This document shows, in pieces, positions 45,791 through 53,537 of a stretch of DNA of 64,000 nucleotides. The first letter of the stretch is position 1, and every line of letters begins with the position of its first letter. Under the pieces are notes generated by a model. The model made no database searches. It was not told the origin of the DNA and saw only the letters and a program-made list of their open reading frames with translations. A program made the position numbers and the translations under genes. Source of the DNA: JBCBJX01 sp964342855. GTDB lineage: Bacteria; Pseudomonadota; Alphaproteobacteria; Caulobacterales; Parvularculaceae. The stretch covers positions 1 to 64,000 of the forward strand of contig CAYFIB010000004.1 in the NCBI GenBank assembly GCA_964342855.1. The letters run 5' to 3'.

Positions 45791-46684
45791 ATGGCCATTT
45801 CGGAAACAGCTGCCGCCCCGGCGACGGCGGAGGACTCGGCGTCGTCAGCGATGTCGAGCGACGCGCCGGCCTACGGGGAGCGCCGCTTTGAAGGCGTGAA
45901 CTGGCTGGGCGTGTGGACGCTCTACAAGAAAGAAGTCCGGCGCTTCCTGAAGGTCGCGTTCCAGACCGTGCTCGCGCCGGTGATCTCGACGCTCCTCTTC
46001 CTTGCGGTGTTCGTCGCGGCGTGGGGCGACCGGCCGCCGATCGAGGTCGAGGGCGTGCTCGTGCCGTTTCTCGCCTTCCTGCCGCCCGGCCTCATCATGA
46101 TGGCGGTGTTGAACAACGCCTTCGCGAACTCCTCGTCCTCGCTCATCATCGGCAAGGTGCAGGGGAACATCGTCGACGTGCTGATGCCGCCGCTTTCGGC
46201 GGGTGAGCTGACGGCGGCGTTCGTTCTCGGCGCCGCGACGCGGGGGCTCCTCGTCGGCGCCGTCACGGCGGTCACGTGCTATCTCTTCGTCATCGGATCG
46301 GTTCCTCTGCAGTTCGCGCATCCTCTGGCGGCGCTTTACTTCGCCGTTTCGGCGTCCTTGATGCTCGCCATGGCGGGCGTTCTCGCCGGGGTGTGGGCGG
46401 AGAAATTCGACCAGCTCGCCGCGGTGACGAACTTCGTCGTGACCCCGCTCGCCATGCTGTCGGGCACGTTCTTCTCGGTGAAGTCCGACATCGTGCCGGA
46501 CTTCGTGGCGACAGCCTCGATGTTCAATCCGTTTTTCTATGTGATCGACGGGTTCCGCTACGGCTTTGTCGGCGTGTCCGACGCGCCGGTGCACATCGGT
46601 GCAGGCGTGACGCTCGCGGTCAATATTGCGCTCTATTACTCCTGCTACCGCGTCCTGAAATCCGGCTGGCGGCTGAAATCATGA
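45791..46684 (+). CDS. ABC-2 type transporter permease
   Basis: A 297-residue inner-membrane protein. After a Ser/Ala-rich cytoplasmic lead (about residues 1-35), the sequence WTLYKKEVRRFLKVAFQTVLAPVISTLLFLAVF begins an ABC-2 membrane domain with six hydrophobic segments. Family landmarks include FLPPGLIMMAVLNNAFANSSSSLIIGKVQGNIVDVLMPPLS and NPFFYVIDGFRYG, which resemble YadH-type permeases. The ATPase subunit (YadG-like) is not in this window. Its stop overlaps the hslO start by four bases. Confidence 0.9.
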   Translation: MAISETAAAPATAEDSASSAMSSDAPAYGERRFEGVNWLGVWTLYKKEVRRFLKVAFQTVLAPVISTLLFLAVFVAAWGDRPPIEVEGVLVPFLAFLPPGLIMMAVLNNAFANSSSSLIIGKVQGNIVDVLMPPLSAGELTAAFVLGAATRGLLVGAVTAVTCYLFVIGSVPLQFAHPLAALYFAVSASLMLAMAGVLAGVWAEKFDQLAAVTNFVVTPLAMLSGTFFSVKSDIVPDFVATASMFNPFFYVIDGFRYGFVGVSDAPVHIGAGVTLAVNIALYYSCYRVLKSGWRLKS

Positions 46685-47610
46685 GCGAGGCGCCGCTGAC
46701 GGACGATCTCATTCTGCCGTTTCAGGTAGGCGAAAGCGCCGTGCGCGGACGTCTCGTTCGCCTCGGCGATGTCGTCGACGAAGTTCTGCGCCGTCAGGAC
46801 CTGCCGCTCCCCGCCGCACAGTTGGTGGGCGAGGCGACGGCGCTCGTCGCCATGCTCGGCGCATCGCTGAAGTTCGATGGGCGTCTCACCCTGCAGGCGC
46901 AGGGCGACGGGCCGATCTCGATGCTGGTGGCGGATTTCATCGCGGGCGGCGGCGTGCGCGCGACCGCCAAGATCGGTGATGACGGCGCCGCCGCCTTGCC
47001 CGCCGCGGACGCGCCGTTGCCTGAGTTGCTCGGCAAGGGGCACATCGCGCTCACCATCGATCAGGGGCCGGACATGGACCGGTATCAGGGCGTGACGCCG
47101 GTCGAAGGCGCGAGCCTCGCGGAAGCGGCGATCGGCTATTTCGATCAGTCCGAACAAATCCCCACCGCCATGCGTCTCGCCGTCGGTCGGGTGATGCGTC
47201 CGGGCGAAGGCGAAGTCTGGCGCGCCGGCGGCGTCATGGTGCAGTTCGTTCCGGGCGAAGGAGGCACGCGCGAGCGCGGCGAGGCGATGATCCTCGCCGA
47301 TGAGGATCGGGATGCGTGGGAGCGCGCCTCTCTTCTGCTCGACACGACAAAATCGGACGAGCTTCTCGATCCCGGTCTTTCGCCGGAGGAGCTTCTTTTC
47401 AGGCTCTATCATGAAGACGGCGTGCGCGTGTTCGACGCGTCGAAGACGGCCTTTTTCTGCACGTGCTCGCGCGAGAAAGTCGCCGGGGTTCTGTCACGTT
47501 ACAGCCCAGAAGACCTGCAGGAGATGGCCGAGGACGGCGCCATCAAGGCGAGCTGCGATTTCTGCCGCACCGAGTACGCGTTCGACGTGACGGGCGGCGG
47601 CGAGGTATAA
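46681..47610 (+). CDS. hslO: Redox-regulated chaperone Hsp33
   Basis: A 309-residue cytoplasmic holdase activated by oxidative unfolding. The carboxy-terminal redox switch is intact: FFCTCSREK (CxC) and later CDFCRTEY (CxxC), the four zinc ligands of Hsp33. The amino-terminal core shows GEATALVAMLGASLKFDGRLTLQAQGDGPISMLVADF, highly characteristic. The true start is ATG 46681 overlapping the permease stop; a longer frame from 46276 is an overlap artefact. The gene is translationally coupled to the ABC permease. Confidence 0.95.
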   Translation: MSEAPLTDDLILPFQVGESAVRGRLVRLGDVVDEVLRRQDLPLPAAQLVGEATALVAMLGASLKFDGRLTLQAQGDGPISMLVADFIAGGGVRATAKIGDDGAAALPAADAPLPELLGKGHIALTIDQGPDMDRYQGVTPVEGASLAEAAIGYFDQSEQIPTAMRLAVGRVMRPGEGEVWRAGGVMVQFVPGEGGTRERGEAMILADEDRDAWERASLLLDTTKSDELLDPGLSPEELLFRLYHEDGVRVFDASKTAFFCTCSREKVAGVLSRYSPEDLQEMAEDGAIKASCDFCRTEYAFDVTGGGEV

Positions 47611-47640
47611 GCGGTCAGGACAACACGCGGGGAGGTCGAC

Positions 47641-48528
47641 ATGGGCTGGATGAAACGCATCAACTGGGCGGGGCTGGTTCTCGCGGGGCTGGCGGCGGCC
47701 TGTGTCGGCGGCGACGTGCAGCCGCCGGAGCCGCCGAACTTCACGTCGATCTATTCCGCGAAAGACGCGCCCTCCGCCGGCTATTCGCTCTATGCGGCGG
47801 ATGTGAAGTTCGTCGACAGCTACGCGCCGCCGCTGCGCGCGCCGAATATCGAGCACACCTACGCCGTCGCGCCCGCGGACATCGCGCGCACCTGGGCGAA
47901 AACGCGTCTGCGCGCCGCCGGCGCCGACGGCGTGGTGACGCTGACCGTCCTCGACGGGTCGGTCGTGGAGGCGGGCGTCGATGCGGCGCAACCCGGCGGC
48001 CCGCTCGGCGTCGTCAAGGACCGTCCGGACCGGGAGTATACCGCGACCCTGCGCATCGCCCTCGACTATAAGGGGCGCTTTGAAAACACCCGCGCTGAAA
48101 CGACGGTGACGGGCAAGGTCGTCATCAACCGCAACGACACGGTGTTCGACGCGCAGGAGCGCTATTACGCGACCATGACGGCGATGGCGAAACGCCTCGA
48201 TCAGGAGATGGCGCGCCTCATGACGCGGAGCTTCTCCGGGCTCACGCTGACGCAGGGCTCCGGCGATGCGGGCGCGGCGACGAATGCGGATTGTCCGGAT
48301 CCGGTGCTGATCGATATCTCCGCCGGCGGGGCTTTCCGCATCGGCTCGCAGCCGGTCGCGGTGGCGGAGCTGACTGACGCGCTCGACGAGATCGCGGCGC
48401 GCTGCCCGGTGGTTGACGCGCTCATTCTCGCCGACGAAGCCGCGCCCGGTCGCGCCAAGATCGAGGCCATGGGCGCCGCGCGCGCCGCGGGGCTGCGTCC
48501 CGTTCTGGAGACCCGCGCCGGGTCATAG
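47641..48528 (+). CDS. Putative exported lipoprotein, unknown function
   Basis: A 295-residue protein I do not recognise. Residues 1-20 are a hydrophobic signal with Cys21 (LAAACVGG); the -3 position is Ala rather than Leu, so the lipobox is imperfect. The body has a beta-rich middle with EYTATLRIALDYKGRFENTRAETTVTGKVVIN, reminiscent of periplasmic secretory-complex components. The carboxy third (CPDPVLIDISAGGAFRIGSQPV) has two Cys and reads like a separate small domain. GGGGAGG precedes the ATG. It follows hslO by 30 bases and converges with trkH. Confidence 0.65.
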   Translation: MGWMKRINWAGLVLAGLAAACVGGDVQPPEPPNFTSIYSAKDAPSAGYSLYAADVKFVDSYAPPLRAPNIEHTYAVAPADIARTWAKTRLRAAGADGVVTLTVLDGSVVEAGVDAAQPGGPLGVVKDRPDREYTATLRIALDYKGRFENTRAETTVTGKVVINRNDTVFDAQERYYATMTAMAKRLDQEMARLMTRSFSGLTLTQGSGDAGAATNADCPDPVLIDISAGGAFRIGSQPVAVAELTDALDEIAARCPVVDALILADEAAPGRAKIEAMGAARAAGLRPVLETRAGS

Positions 48529-48529
48529 G

Positions 48530-50032
48530 TCAGTTTCGCCAGAAGCGGGCGGTGAACAGGACGAGGACGGTGAAGAACTCCAGCCGCCCGAGCAGCATGC
48601 CCATGGTGAGCATCCATTTCGCCGCATCGGACTTCCACGGAACGTCCGAGAGCGTCTGAAAGTTCCCGGCGGGGCCGACGATATCGCCAAGCCCTGGCCC
48701 GACATTGGCGATGGACGTCGCGGCGGCGGAGAGGGCCGTCGTGGCGTCGAGGCCAAGCAGGCCGAGGGCGGCGGCCAGTGTCGCGAACACCGCGAAATAG
48801 ACGAACAGGAACGAGAGGACGGACGTGAAGTCCTCCTCGCTCACCGGTCGGTCGTTATAGACCGCCGTGGAGACCGCGTGCGGGTGCGTCAGGCGACGCG
48901 CATATAACCTGACGGCGGCGATGGCGATCTGAAATCGGAAGACCTTCATGCCGCAGGTCGTCGATCCCGCGCAGGCGCCGACGAAGGTGAGGCAGAAAAA
49001 GAGCGCGACCGCGAAGGGCCCCCATGCGCCATAGTCCGCCGTGGCGTAGCCGGTGCCTGTGATGATCGAGGTCGCATTGAAAAGAGCCGAGCGCGCGCCG
49101 CTCAGCCAGTCGCTCGCCTGGCTCACGGCGGCGAGCGGCGTCAGCAGCGCGATGACGATCACCAGCATCGTGAAGAAAAACGGGACCTGCGGGTCCTTGC
49201 CGATCGCCCGCCAGCGCCCGCGGCTCGCCAGCATATAGAGCCCGAAGGGAAGACCGCCCGCCAGCATGAACAGGGTCGCAGCGATATCGAGCGGGAACGC
49301 TTCGTCGGCGAAGTATCCGAACGAGGCGTCGTGGGTTGAGAAGCCGCCCGTGGAGATCGTCGTCATGGCGTGGGCGACGGCGTCGAAGCCGTCCATGCCG
49401 CCGGCACGATAGACGACGATGCAAAAGGCCGTGAACAGAAGATAGATGCGCGCGATTTCGCTTGCGATCTGCGAGGCCCGCGGCGCGAGCTGCTCGGATC
49501 GGTCGGAGCTTTCCAGCCGGAAGAGCTGCATGCCGCCGACGCCGAGAAAGGGCATGACGGCGATCGCCATGATGACCACCCCGACGCCGCCGATCCACTG
49601 CAGGAGCGAGCGCCAGAGCAGGAACCCTTTCGGCGCGCTGTCGAGACCGGTGACGACGGTGGCGCCGGTGGTGGTGAGGCCGGACATCGCTTCGAATGCG
49701 GCGTCCGTATACGTCATCTGCATTGGCCCGAAGGCGAGCGGAAGCGCGGCGGCGGCGACCAGCAGAACCCAGGCGCCGGTGATGATGAGAAAGCCCTGAC
49801 GCGCGGACATGTGGAATGTTTCGCCGCGCGTCGCGAGAGCGAGCGATACCCCGGCGAAAATGCTGACGAGGGCGGAAGCGAGAAAGGCGTTCCGGTCGGC
49901 GCGCGCGGCCTCCGCGATCTGGTCGTCAGGGCTCGCGGCGATGATCGCGTCGACCAGCGCGGGCAACAGCATCAACCCGCCGAGGGCGGCGAGCAGCACG
50001 CCGAAGATGTAAAGGACCGGGCGCAGATTCAT
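48530..50032 (-). CDS. trkH: TrkH family potassium uptake protein
   Basis: A 500-residue inner-membrane K+ channel-like subunit. Four pore-loop regions are visible, with selectivity-filter type sequences TTTGATVVTG (first), TISTGGFSTHD (second), a third around TSIITGTGYATADYG and a fourth around AGSTTCGMKVFRFQ. RSLLQWIGGVGVVIMAIAVMPFLGVGG is a TrkH family block. Trk systems need a TrkA nucleotide-binding subunit, which is not in the window. Its amino terminus overlaps by four bases the stop of the AraC-type regulator upstream. Confidence 0.93.
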   Translation of the reverse strand: MNLRPVLYIFGVLLAALGGLMLLPALVDAIIAASPDDQIAEAARADRNAFLASALVSIFAGVSLALATRGETFHMSARQGFLIITGAWVLLVAAAALPLAFGPMQMTYTDAAFEAMSGLTTTGATVVTGLDSAPKGFLLWRSLLQWIGGVGVVIMAIAVMPFLGVGGMQLFRLESSDRSEQLAPRASQIASEIARIYLLFTAFCIVVYRAGGMDGFDAVAHAMTTISTGGFSTHDASFGYFADEAFPLDIAATLFMLAGGLPFGLYMLASRGRWRAIGKDPQVPFFFTMLVIVIALLTPLAAVSQASDWLSGARSALFNATSIITGTGYATADYGAWGPFAVALFFCLTFVGACAGSTTCGMKVFRFQIAIAAVRLYARRLTHPHAVSTAVYNDRPVSEEDFTSVLSFLFVYFAVFATLAAALGLLGLDATTALSAAATSIANVGPGLGDIVGPAGNFQTLSDVPWKSDAAKWMLTMGMLLGRLEFFTVLVLFTARFWRN

Positions 50033-51207
50033 GGGAGAGATGGCGTCACGCCTCTGGATTCGCCGTTCTCGGGCGATCTATGCCGCTTTCGATATTCTCC
50101 GGGAGAATCTCCCGTAATTTCCTTGAAAGCGGAGTAGAATGAGGAGCGGGAGTTGTATCCAACTTCGTAAGTTATCTGAGAAACACTTTCATTCGAATTC
50201 CGAAGCCGCTTCTTGGCTTCTTCAATTCTGAATGTGCTGACGTAGTCGTAAAAATTCTTGTTCTCATATGAATTTAGGGTCTGGGATACATTGTTCGGAG
50301 TTTCCCCAATATGGCGAGCGAGTTTGGAGAGAGAGAGCATTGGATCAAGAAAAATAGAATTGTCCTGCATGGCTTTCAACAATTTCGATGATATCTCTTT
50401 TTGTTTGGATTTATCAAGATTTGAGTTCCTGTATTTCTTTTTTTCACTGTGACTGGATGGAAGCGGCTCTGTGCTGATTTCCAGCTCATCGTGGAATATG
50501 GGCCTCTGATTGACCCCCCAGAACGCGAAAGCAGAAAGTAGAAAGAGATCCCAAGCCGAAAATATAGAGTCATCGATGATTTTGTTGTTGAGCGTGACGG
50601 CTACGAACAAGGTCACGAAGCCCAGAAGGCCAAGCGCCGTTAAATTGGGTAGCCAACGGAGTGTTTTGTCCTTCAGATTGGCGAAATGTAGTTTCGCGTT
50701 TCTACTCGTTTTGTGGAGTAGCCAGCTTATCGAGGCGACGTAGGCCGTTACCTGGATGAGCAACATCCACTTCAGTATCTCAAAGCCGTAGGCGACCGTT
50801 CTCGCCCAGCCCGGCGCGACCGCCGCGTCGCTGCTGAAGGCGGCGCGTTGGTCTGTCGGCAAGGCGAAGTAGGCCGCGCCGATCAGGAGGGAGAGCGCCG
50901 AGGGGCCGGCGTGAAGAAAATCCGTAGCTGCCCATCGAGGACGTGTGAGAGACGCGATGGAACGCGCGTAAATCCATAATAGCGGAGCCATCGACAGCAG
51001 GGCGGCGAAGGCGATCGGCGGTGCGGCGGCGCGGATGGCGGGCGATGTGCTGGCGAGCGCCGTCAACGAGAAACAGACCGCGACCACGACAAAAAACCCG
51101 AAGAGCGCCAGAAACGCTTTCGAGCCTCGGGCGTTCGGCGCCAACGTCATGGCGGCGCACAACGCGACGCCCGCAGCGGCGGCGTCCAGCAATAGATCCA
51201 GACCCAT
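50029..51207 (-). CDS. AraC-family regulator with membrane-embedded amino-terminal domain
   Basis: A 392-residue protein. The first 230 residues contain about seven hydrophobic segments. The carboxy-terminal 120 residues are an AraC helix-turn-helix: LSLSKLARHIGETPNNVSQTLNSYENKNFYDYVSTFRIEEAKKRL and ITYEVGYNSRSSFYSAFKEITGDSPGEYRKR. Layout matches membrane-anchored AraC regulators. The base composition is split: roughly 50100-50760, the region coding for the DNA-binding and linker parts, is conspicuously AT-rich with Lys, Asn and Ser codons, while the first 130 codons are GC-rich like the chromosome. It overlaps trkH by four bases, so trkH may be co-transcribed. Confidence 0.88.
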   Translation of the reverse strand: MGLDLLLDAAAAGVALCAAMTLAPNARGSKAFLALFGFFVVVAVCFSLTALASTSPAIRAAAPPIAFAALLSMAPLLWIYARSIASLTRPRWAATDFLHAGPSALSLLIGAAYFALPTDQRAAFSSDAAVAPGWARTVAYGFEILKWMLLIQVTAYVASISWLLHKTSRNAKLHFANLKDKTLRWLPNLTALGLLGFVTLFVAVTLNNKIIDDSIFSAWDLFLLSAFAFWGVNQRPIFHDELEISTEPLPSSHSEKKKYRNSNLDKSKQKEISSKLLKAMQDNSIFLDPMLSLSKLARHIGETPNNVSQTLNSYENKNFYDYVSTFRIEEAKKRLRNSNESVSQITYEVGYNSRSSFYSAFKEITGDSPGEYRKRHRSPENGESRGVTPSLP

Positions 51208-51436
51208 AACTTCGCTCGACCGGTTAGCGAACAGCGCGTTCTGAAGCGCAGCATGTCGTTGAGGAGATATCGTGCGTTCGCATGAGATGCACCTACGCCT
51301 CGGCGTACGCGCCGTCCCGTTCGGCCTGTTTCCTTGTTCAGTTCCTCACATTCGGACGCTCTCGCGTCGTGGGCCGCATAGGCGATGGCGGCGCGGACGC
51401 GTCCGGTTGCGCGTCCGGTTCAGGGAAAAGGCAGTC

Positions 51437-51745
51437 ATGATGAACCTCCGCTCATACCGATCACCGCTTGTCGCCGCGTCGCTCGCCATGGCGCTCAACG
51501 CCTGCGCCGGCACGCAGGGTCAGTACCGCGCGACGACGAACGCCTTTGGCGTGGACGAACTCCAATTCGCCTCTACCGGCGACCTCTACGCCGATGATGA
51601 CAAACGCTCGCGTAGATGGCTGACGAAGCGCACGGCGCTCGTCGTATTGGGCGTCGGGGCGGGCATTGCTCTGGCCTTCGTGCTGCACGAGGCAGGCGAG
51701 GAAGCCGCCGAATTTCTTGAAGAGGAAGAAATGTCAGTTCGGTAG
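51437..51745 (+). CDS. Small putative lipoprotein with one membrane segment
   Basis: A 102-residue protein of unknown function. Residues 1-22 form a signal ending L-N-A-C23, a good lipobox. The middle is short and hydrophilic. A basic stretch KRSRRWLTKR leads into a hydrophobic segment (about residues 66-84), then an acidic tail with EEAAEFLEEEE. The ATG at 51437 (or 51440) is preceded by AAAAGG. The open frame begins earlier at 51272 but nothing supports that extension. It sits between the divergent AraC gene and apaG. The 51208-51436 gap shows nothing else I can name. Confidence 0.65.
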   Translation: MMNLRSYRSPLVAASLAMALNACAGTQGQYRATTNAFGVDELQFASTGDLYADDDKRSRRWLTKRTALVVLGVGAGIALAFVLHEAGEEAAEFLEEEEMSVR

Positions 51746-51756
51746 GCCGGAGCCGA

Positions 51757-52182
51757 TCAGTTCAGGCTGCGGATTTCGTGCGGGCTGTCGAGCGAGAAGG
51801 CCGGGATCTCCGCCGCGAAGGGTTCGCCTTCCTCGGTCTCCATGCCGTACTCGCCGCTCATGACGCCGGAGGGCGTCTGCAGGGGCGCGCCGGAGGTGTA
51901 CTCGAAGGCGGAGCCGGGCTGCAGGCGCGGCTGCTCTCCGACGACGCCGTCGCCGCGGACGATCTGGGTCCGACCGAGCGCGTCGGTGATCCGCCACTCG
52001 CGCGTGATCAGGCTGATTGCGTCCTCGCGTTCATTGGCGATGCGGACGGTGTACGCCCAGACATAGCGGTGCTCCTCGGGTTCCGACTGGTCCTCGAGAA
52101 ACTCGGGCGTGACGGTGATTTTCACGCCGTGGGTGGTGCGTTCGTACATGCCGGGATCTGCTTCAAACACGTCGGTTGTCAT
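51757..52182 (-). CDS. apaG: ApaG domain protein
   Basis: A 141-residue immunoglobulin-like beta-sandwich protein; ApaG is genetically linked to Co2+/Mg2+ resistance but its activity is unclear. Hallmarks are VKITVTPEFLEDQS, YVWAYTVRIANE, LITREWRITDALGR, VRGDGVVGEQPRLQPGSAFEYTSG and the late MSGEYGMETEEGEPFAAEIPAFSL. The longer open frame upstream belongs to metZ in another phase. Its ATG overlaps the metZ stop by four bases (ATGA), giving a coupled metZ-apaG unit. Confidence 0.95.
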   Translation of the reverse strand: MTTDVFEADPGMYERTTHGVKITVTPEFLEDQSEPEEHRYVWAYTVRIANEREDAISLITREWRITDALGRTQIVRGDGVVGEQPRLQPGSAFEYTSGAPLQTPSGVMSGEYGMETEEGEPFAAEIPAFSLDSPHEIRSLN

Positions 52183-53375
52183 ATCGTATTCAAGGCCCGT
52201 TCCAAATCGTCGGCGAGATCGCGCGGGTCTTCCAGTCCGACCGACAGTCGGAGGAGGCCGGGCGTCACGCCAAGCTCCAGCCGCGCCTCTTCGCCGATGC
52301 GGTGGTGGGTCGTCGTGCGGGGGTGGGTGGCGAGGGATTTCGCGTCGCCGAGATTGTTGGAGATGTCCACGACCTGAAGCGCGTTCAAGAAGCGGAACGC
52401 CGCCGCTTCGCCGCCCTCGACTTCGAACGCGATGAGCGTGCCGCCGCCCGCCATCTGGCGTTCGGCGATCGCGCGTTGCGGGTGATCGTCGCGGCCGGGA
52501 TAGAACAGCTTCATGACCCTGTCGGCCGCCGCCAGCTGATCGGCGAGGGCGGCGGCGCTCTCCTGCGCGGCGCGCACGCGCAGCTCCAGCGTTTCCAGTC
52601 CCTTCAGAAGCACCCACGCGTTGAAGGCGCTGAGCGCGGGCCCCGTATTGCGGAGGAACGGCTGCAGCTGGTCTTTCAGATACGCCTCGTCATTCATGAG
52701 GACCGCGCCGCCGAGGACGCGTCCCTGTCCGTCGATATGCTTGGTCGCGGAATAGACGACGACGTCGGCGCCGAGATCGAACGGGCGCTGCAGCACCGGC
52801 GTCGCGAACACATTGTCCACGACCAGTTTCGCGCCGGCGTCGTGGGCGATCTCCGCGACGGCGGCGATGTCGACCAGCTCCAGCGTCGGGTTCGACGGCG
52901 TTTCGAGGAAGAGCGCTTTCGTCTCCGGCCGCACGGCGGCGCGCCAGGCGTCGAGGTCCTTGCCGTCAACGAGCGTCGCGGCGATGCCGAGGCGCGGGCA
53001 GAGCTCCTCGACCACATACCGGCAGGAACCGAAGAGCGCGCGCGCGGCGACCACATGGTCGCCCGCCGAGCAGAGGGTGAGCATGGTCGCCGTCACCGCC
53101 GCCATGCCCGTCGCGGTCGCTCGGCAGTAACGCGCGCCGTCGAGGGCGGCGAGGCGGGTTTCGAACGCTTCGACCGTCGGGTTGGAGAAGCGCGAGTAAA
53201 TGTAGCCCGCATCGTCGCCGGTGAAGCGCGCGGCGGCCTGCTCGGCGCTGTCATAGGCGTAGCCGGAGGTGAGGAACATCGCCTCGCTCGTCTCCTGACG
53301 CGCGCGGTCGAGCCCGGCGCGCACGGCGAGGGTTCGGGGGCGGAGGGGTTCGGCGTTCGGCGTCTTCTCGGACAT
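52179..53375 (-). CDS. metZ: O-succinylhomoserine sulfhydrylase
   Basis: PLP-dependent enzyme that converts O-succinylhomoserine and sulfide directly to homocysteine in methionine biosynthesis. The 398-residue protein has the early SEAMFLTSGYAYDSAEQAAARF and YIYSRFSNPTVEAFE blocks, the VDNVFATP segment and the PLP lysine K212 in YSATKHIDGQGRVLGG, all of the Cys/Met metabolism PLP family. The SEAMFLTSGY start distinguishes MetZ from cystathionine enzymes. A structured leader that resembles a SAM-II riboswitch precedes it, consistent with feedback by methionine status. apaG follows with overlap. Confidence 0.95.
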   Translation of the reverse strand: MSEKTPNAEPLRPRTLAVRAGLDRARQETSEAMFLTSGYAYDSAEQAAARFTGDDAGYIYSRFSNPTVEAFETRLAALDGARYCRATATGMAAVTATMLTLCSAGDHVVAARALFGSCRYVVEELCPRLGIAATLVDGKDLDAWRAAVRPETKALFLETPSNPTLELVDIAAVAEIAHDAGAKLVVDNVFATPVLQRPFDLGADVVVYSATKHIDGQGRVLGGAVLMNDEAYLKDQLQPFLRNTGPALSAFNAWVLLKGLETLELRVRAAQESAAALADQLAAADRVMKLFYPGRDDHPQRAIAERQMAGGGTLIAFEVEGGEAAAFRFLNALQVVDISNNLGDAKSLATHPRTTTHHRIGEEARLELGVTPGLLRLSVGLEDPRDLADDLERALNTI

Positions 53376-53392
53376 GGTCGACCTCGTCGAAG

Positions 53393-53414
53393 CCCGTCAT
53401 CGGTTGATGACGGG
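53393..53414 (-). promoter_or_regulatory. Perfect hairpin in the metZ leader
   Basis: CCCGTCATC and GATGACGGG form a 9-bp perfect stem around a four-base loop, 18 bases before the metZ ATG. No T-run follows, so it is not a terminator of the usual kind; it may sequester or expose the start region together with the upstream pseudoknot. Confidence 0.75.
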
Positions 53415-53424
53415 TGCTCCGGTC

Positions 53425-53495
53425 TTTTAGCGGTCGGCGTGGTTGAGCGCCGTCACGTCAGACGCGGCCGCAAGCCGACCGGCCCAAACCCCGCG
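53425..53495 (-). promoter_or_regulatory. Candidate SAM-II-like riboswitch upstream of metZ
   Basis: On the minus strand a stem CGCGG (53491-53495) with CCGCG (53463-53467) encloses a loop starting GGTTTGG and ending CTTGC. Within the loop GGTCGGC (53474-53480) is exactly complementary to GCCGACC at 53432-53438 downstream, giving an H-type pseudoknot, and this is followed by GCTAAAA. The order stem, U-rich loop, CUUGC, pseudoknot strand and GCUAAA is that of SAM-II aptamers, which precede metA and metZ in alphaproteobacteria. The joining region is longer than typical and the GAUUUG element reads GGTTTGG, so the match is partial. Confidence 0.5.
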
Positions 53496-53537
53496 CGAAG
53501 GACGGCGTGTATCGAAGAAAAGAGGGTTTGGCGAGCC

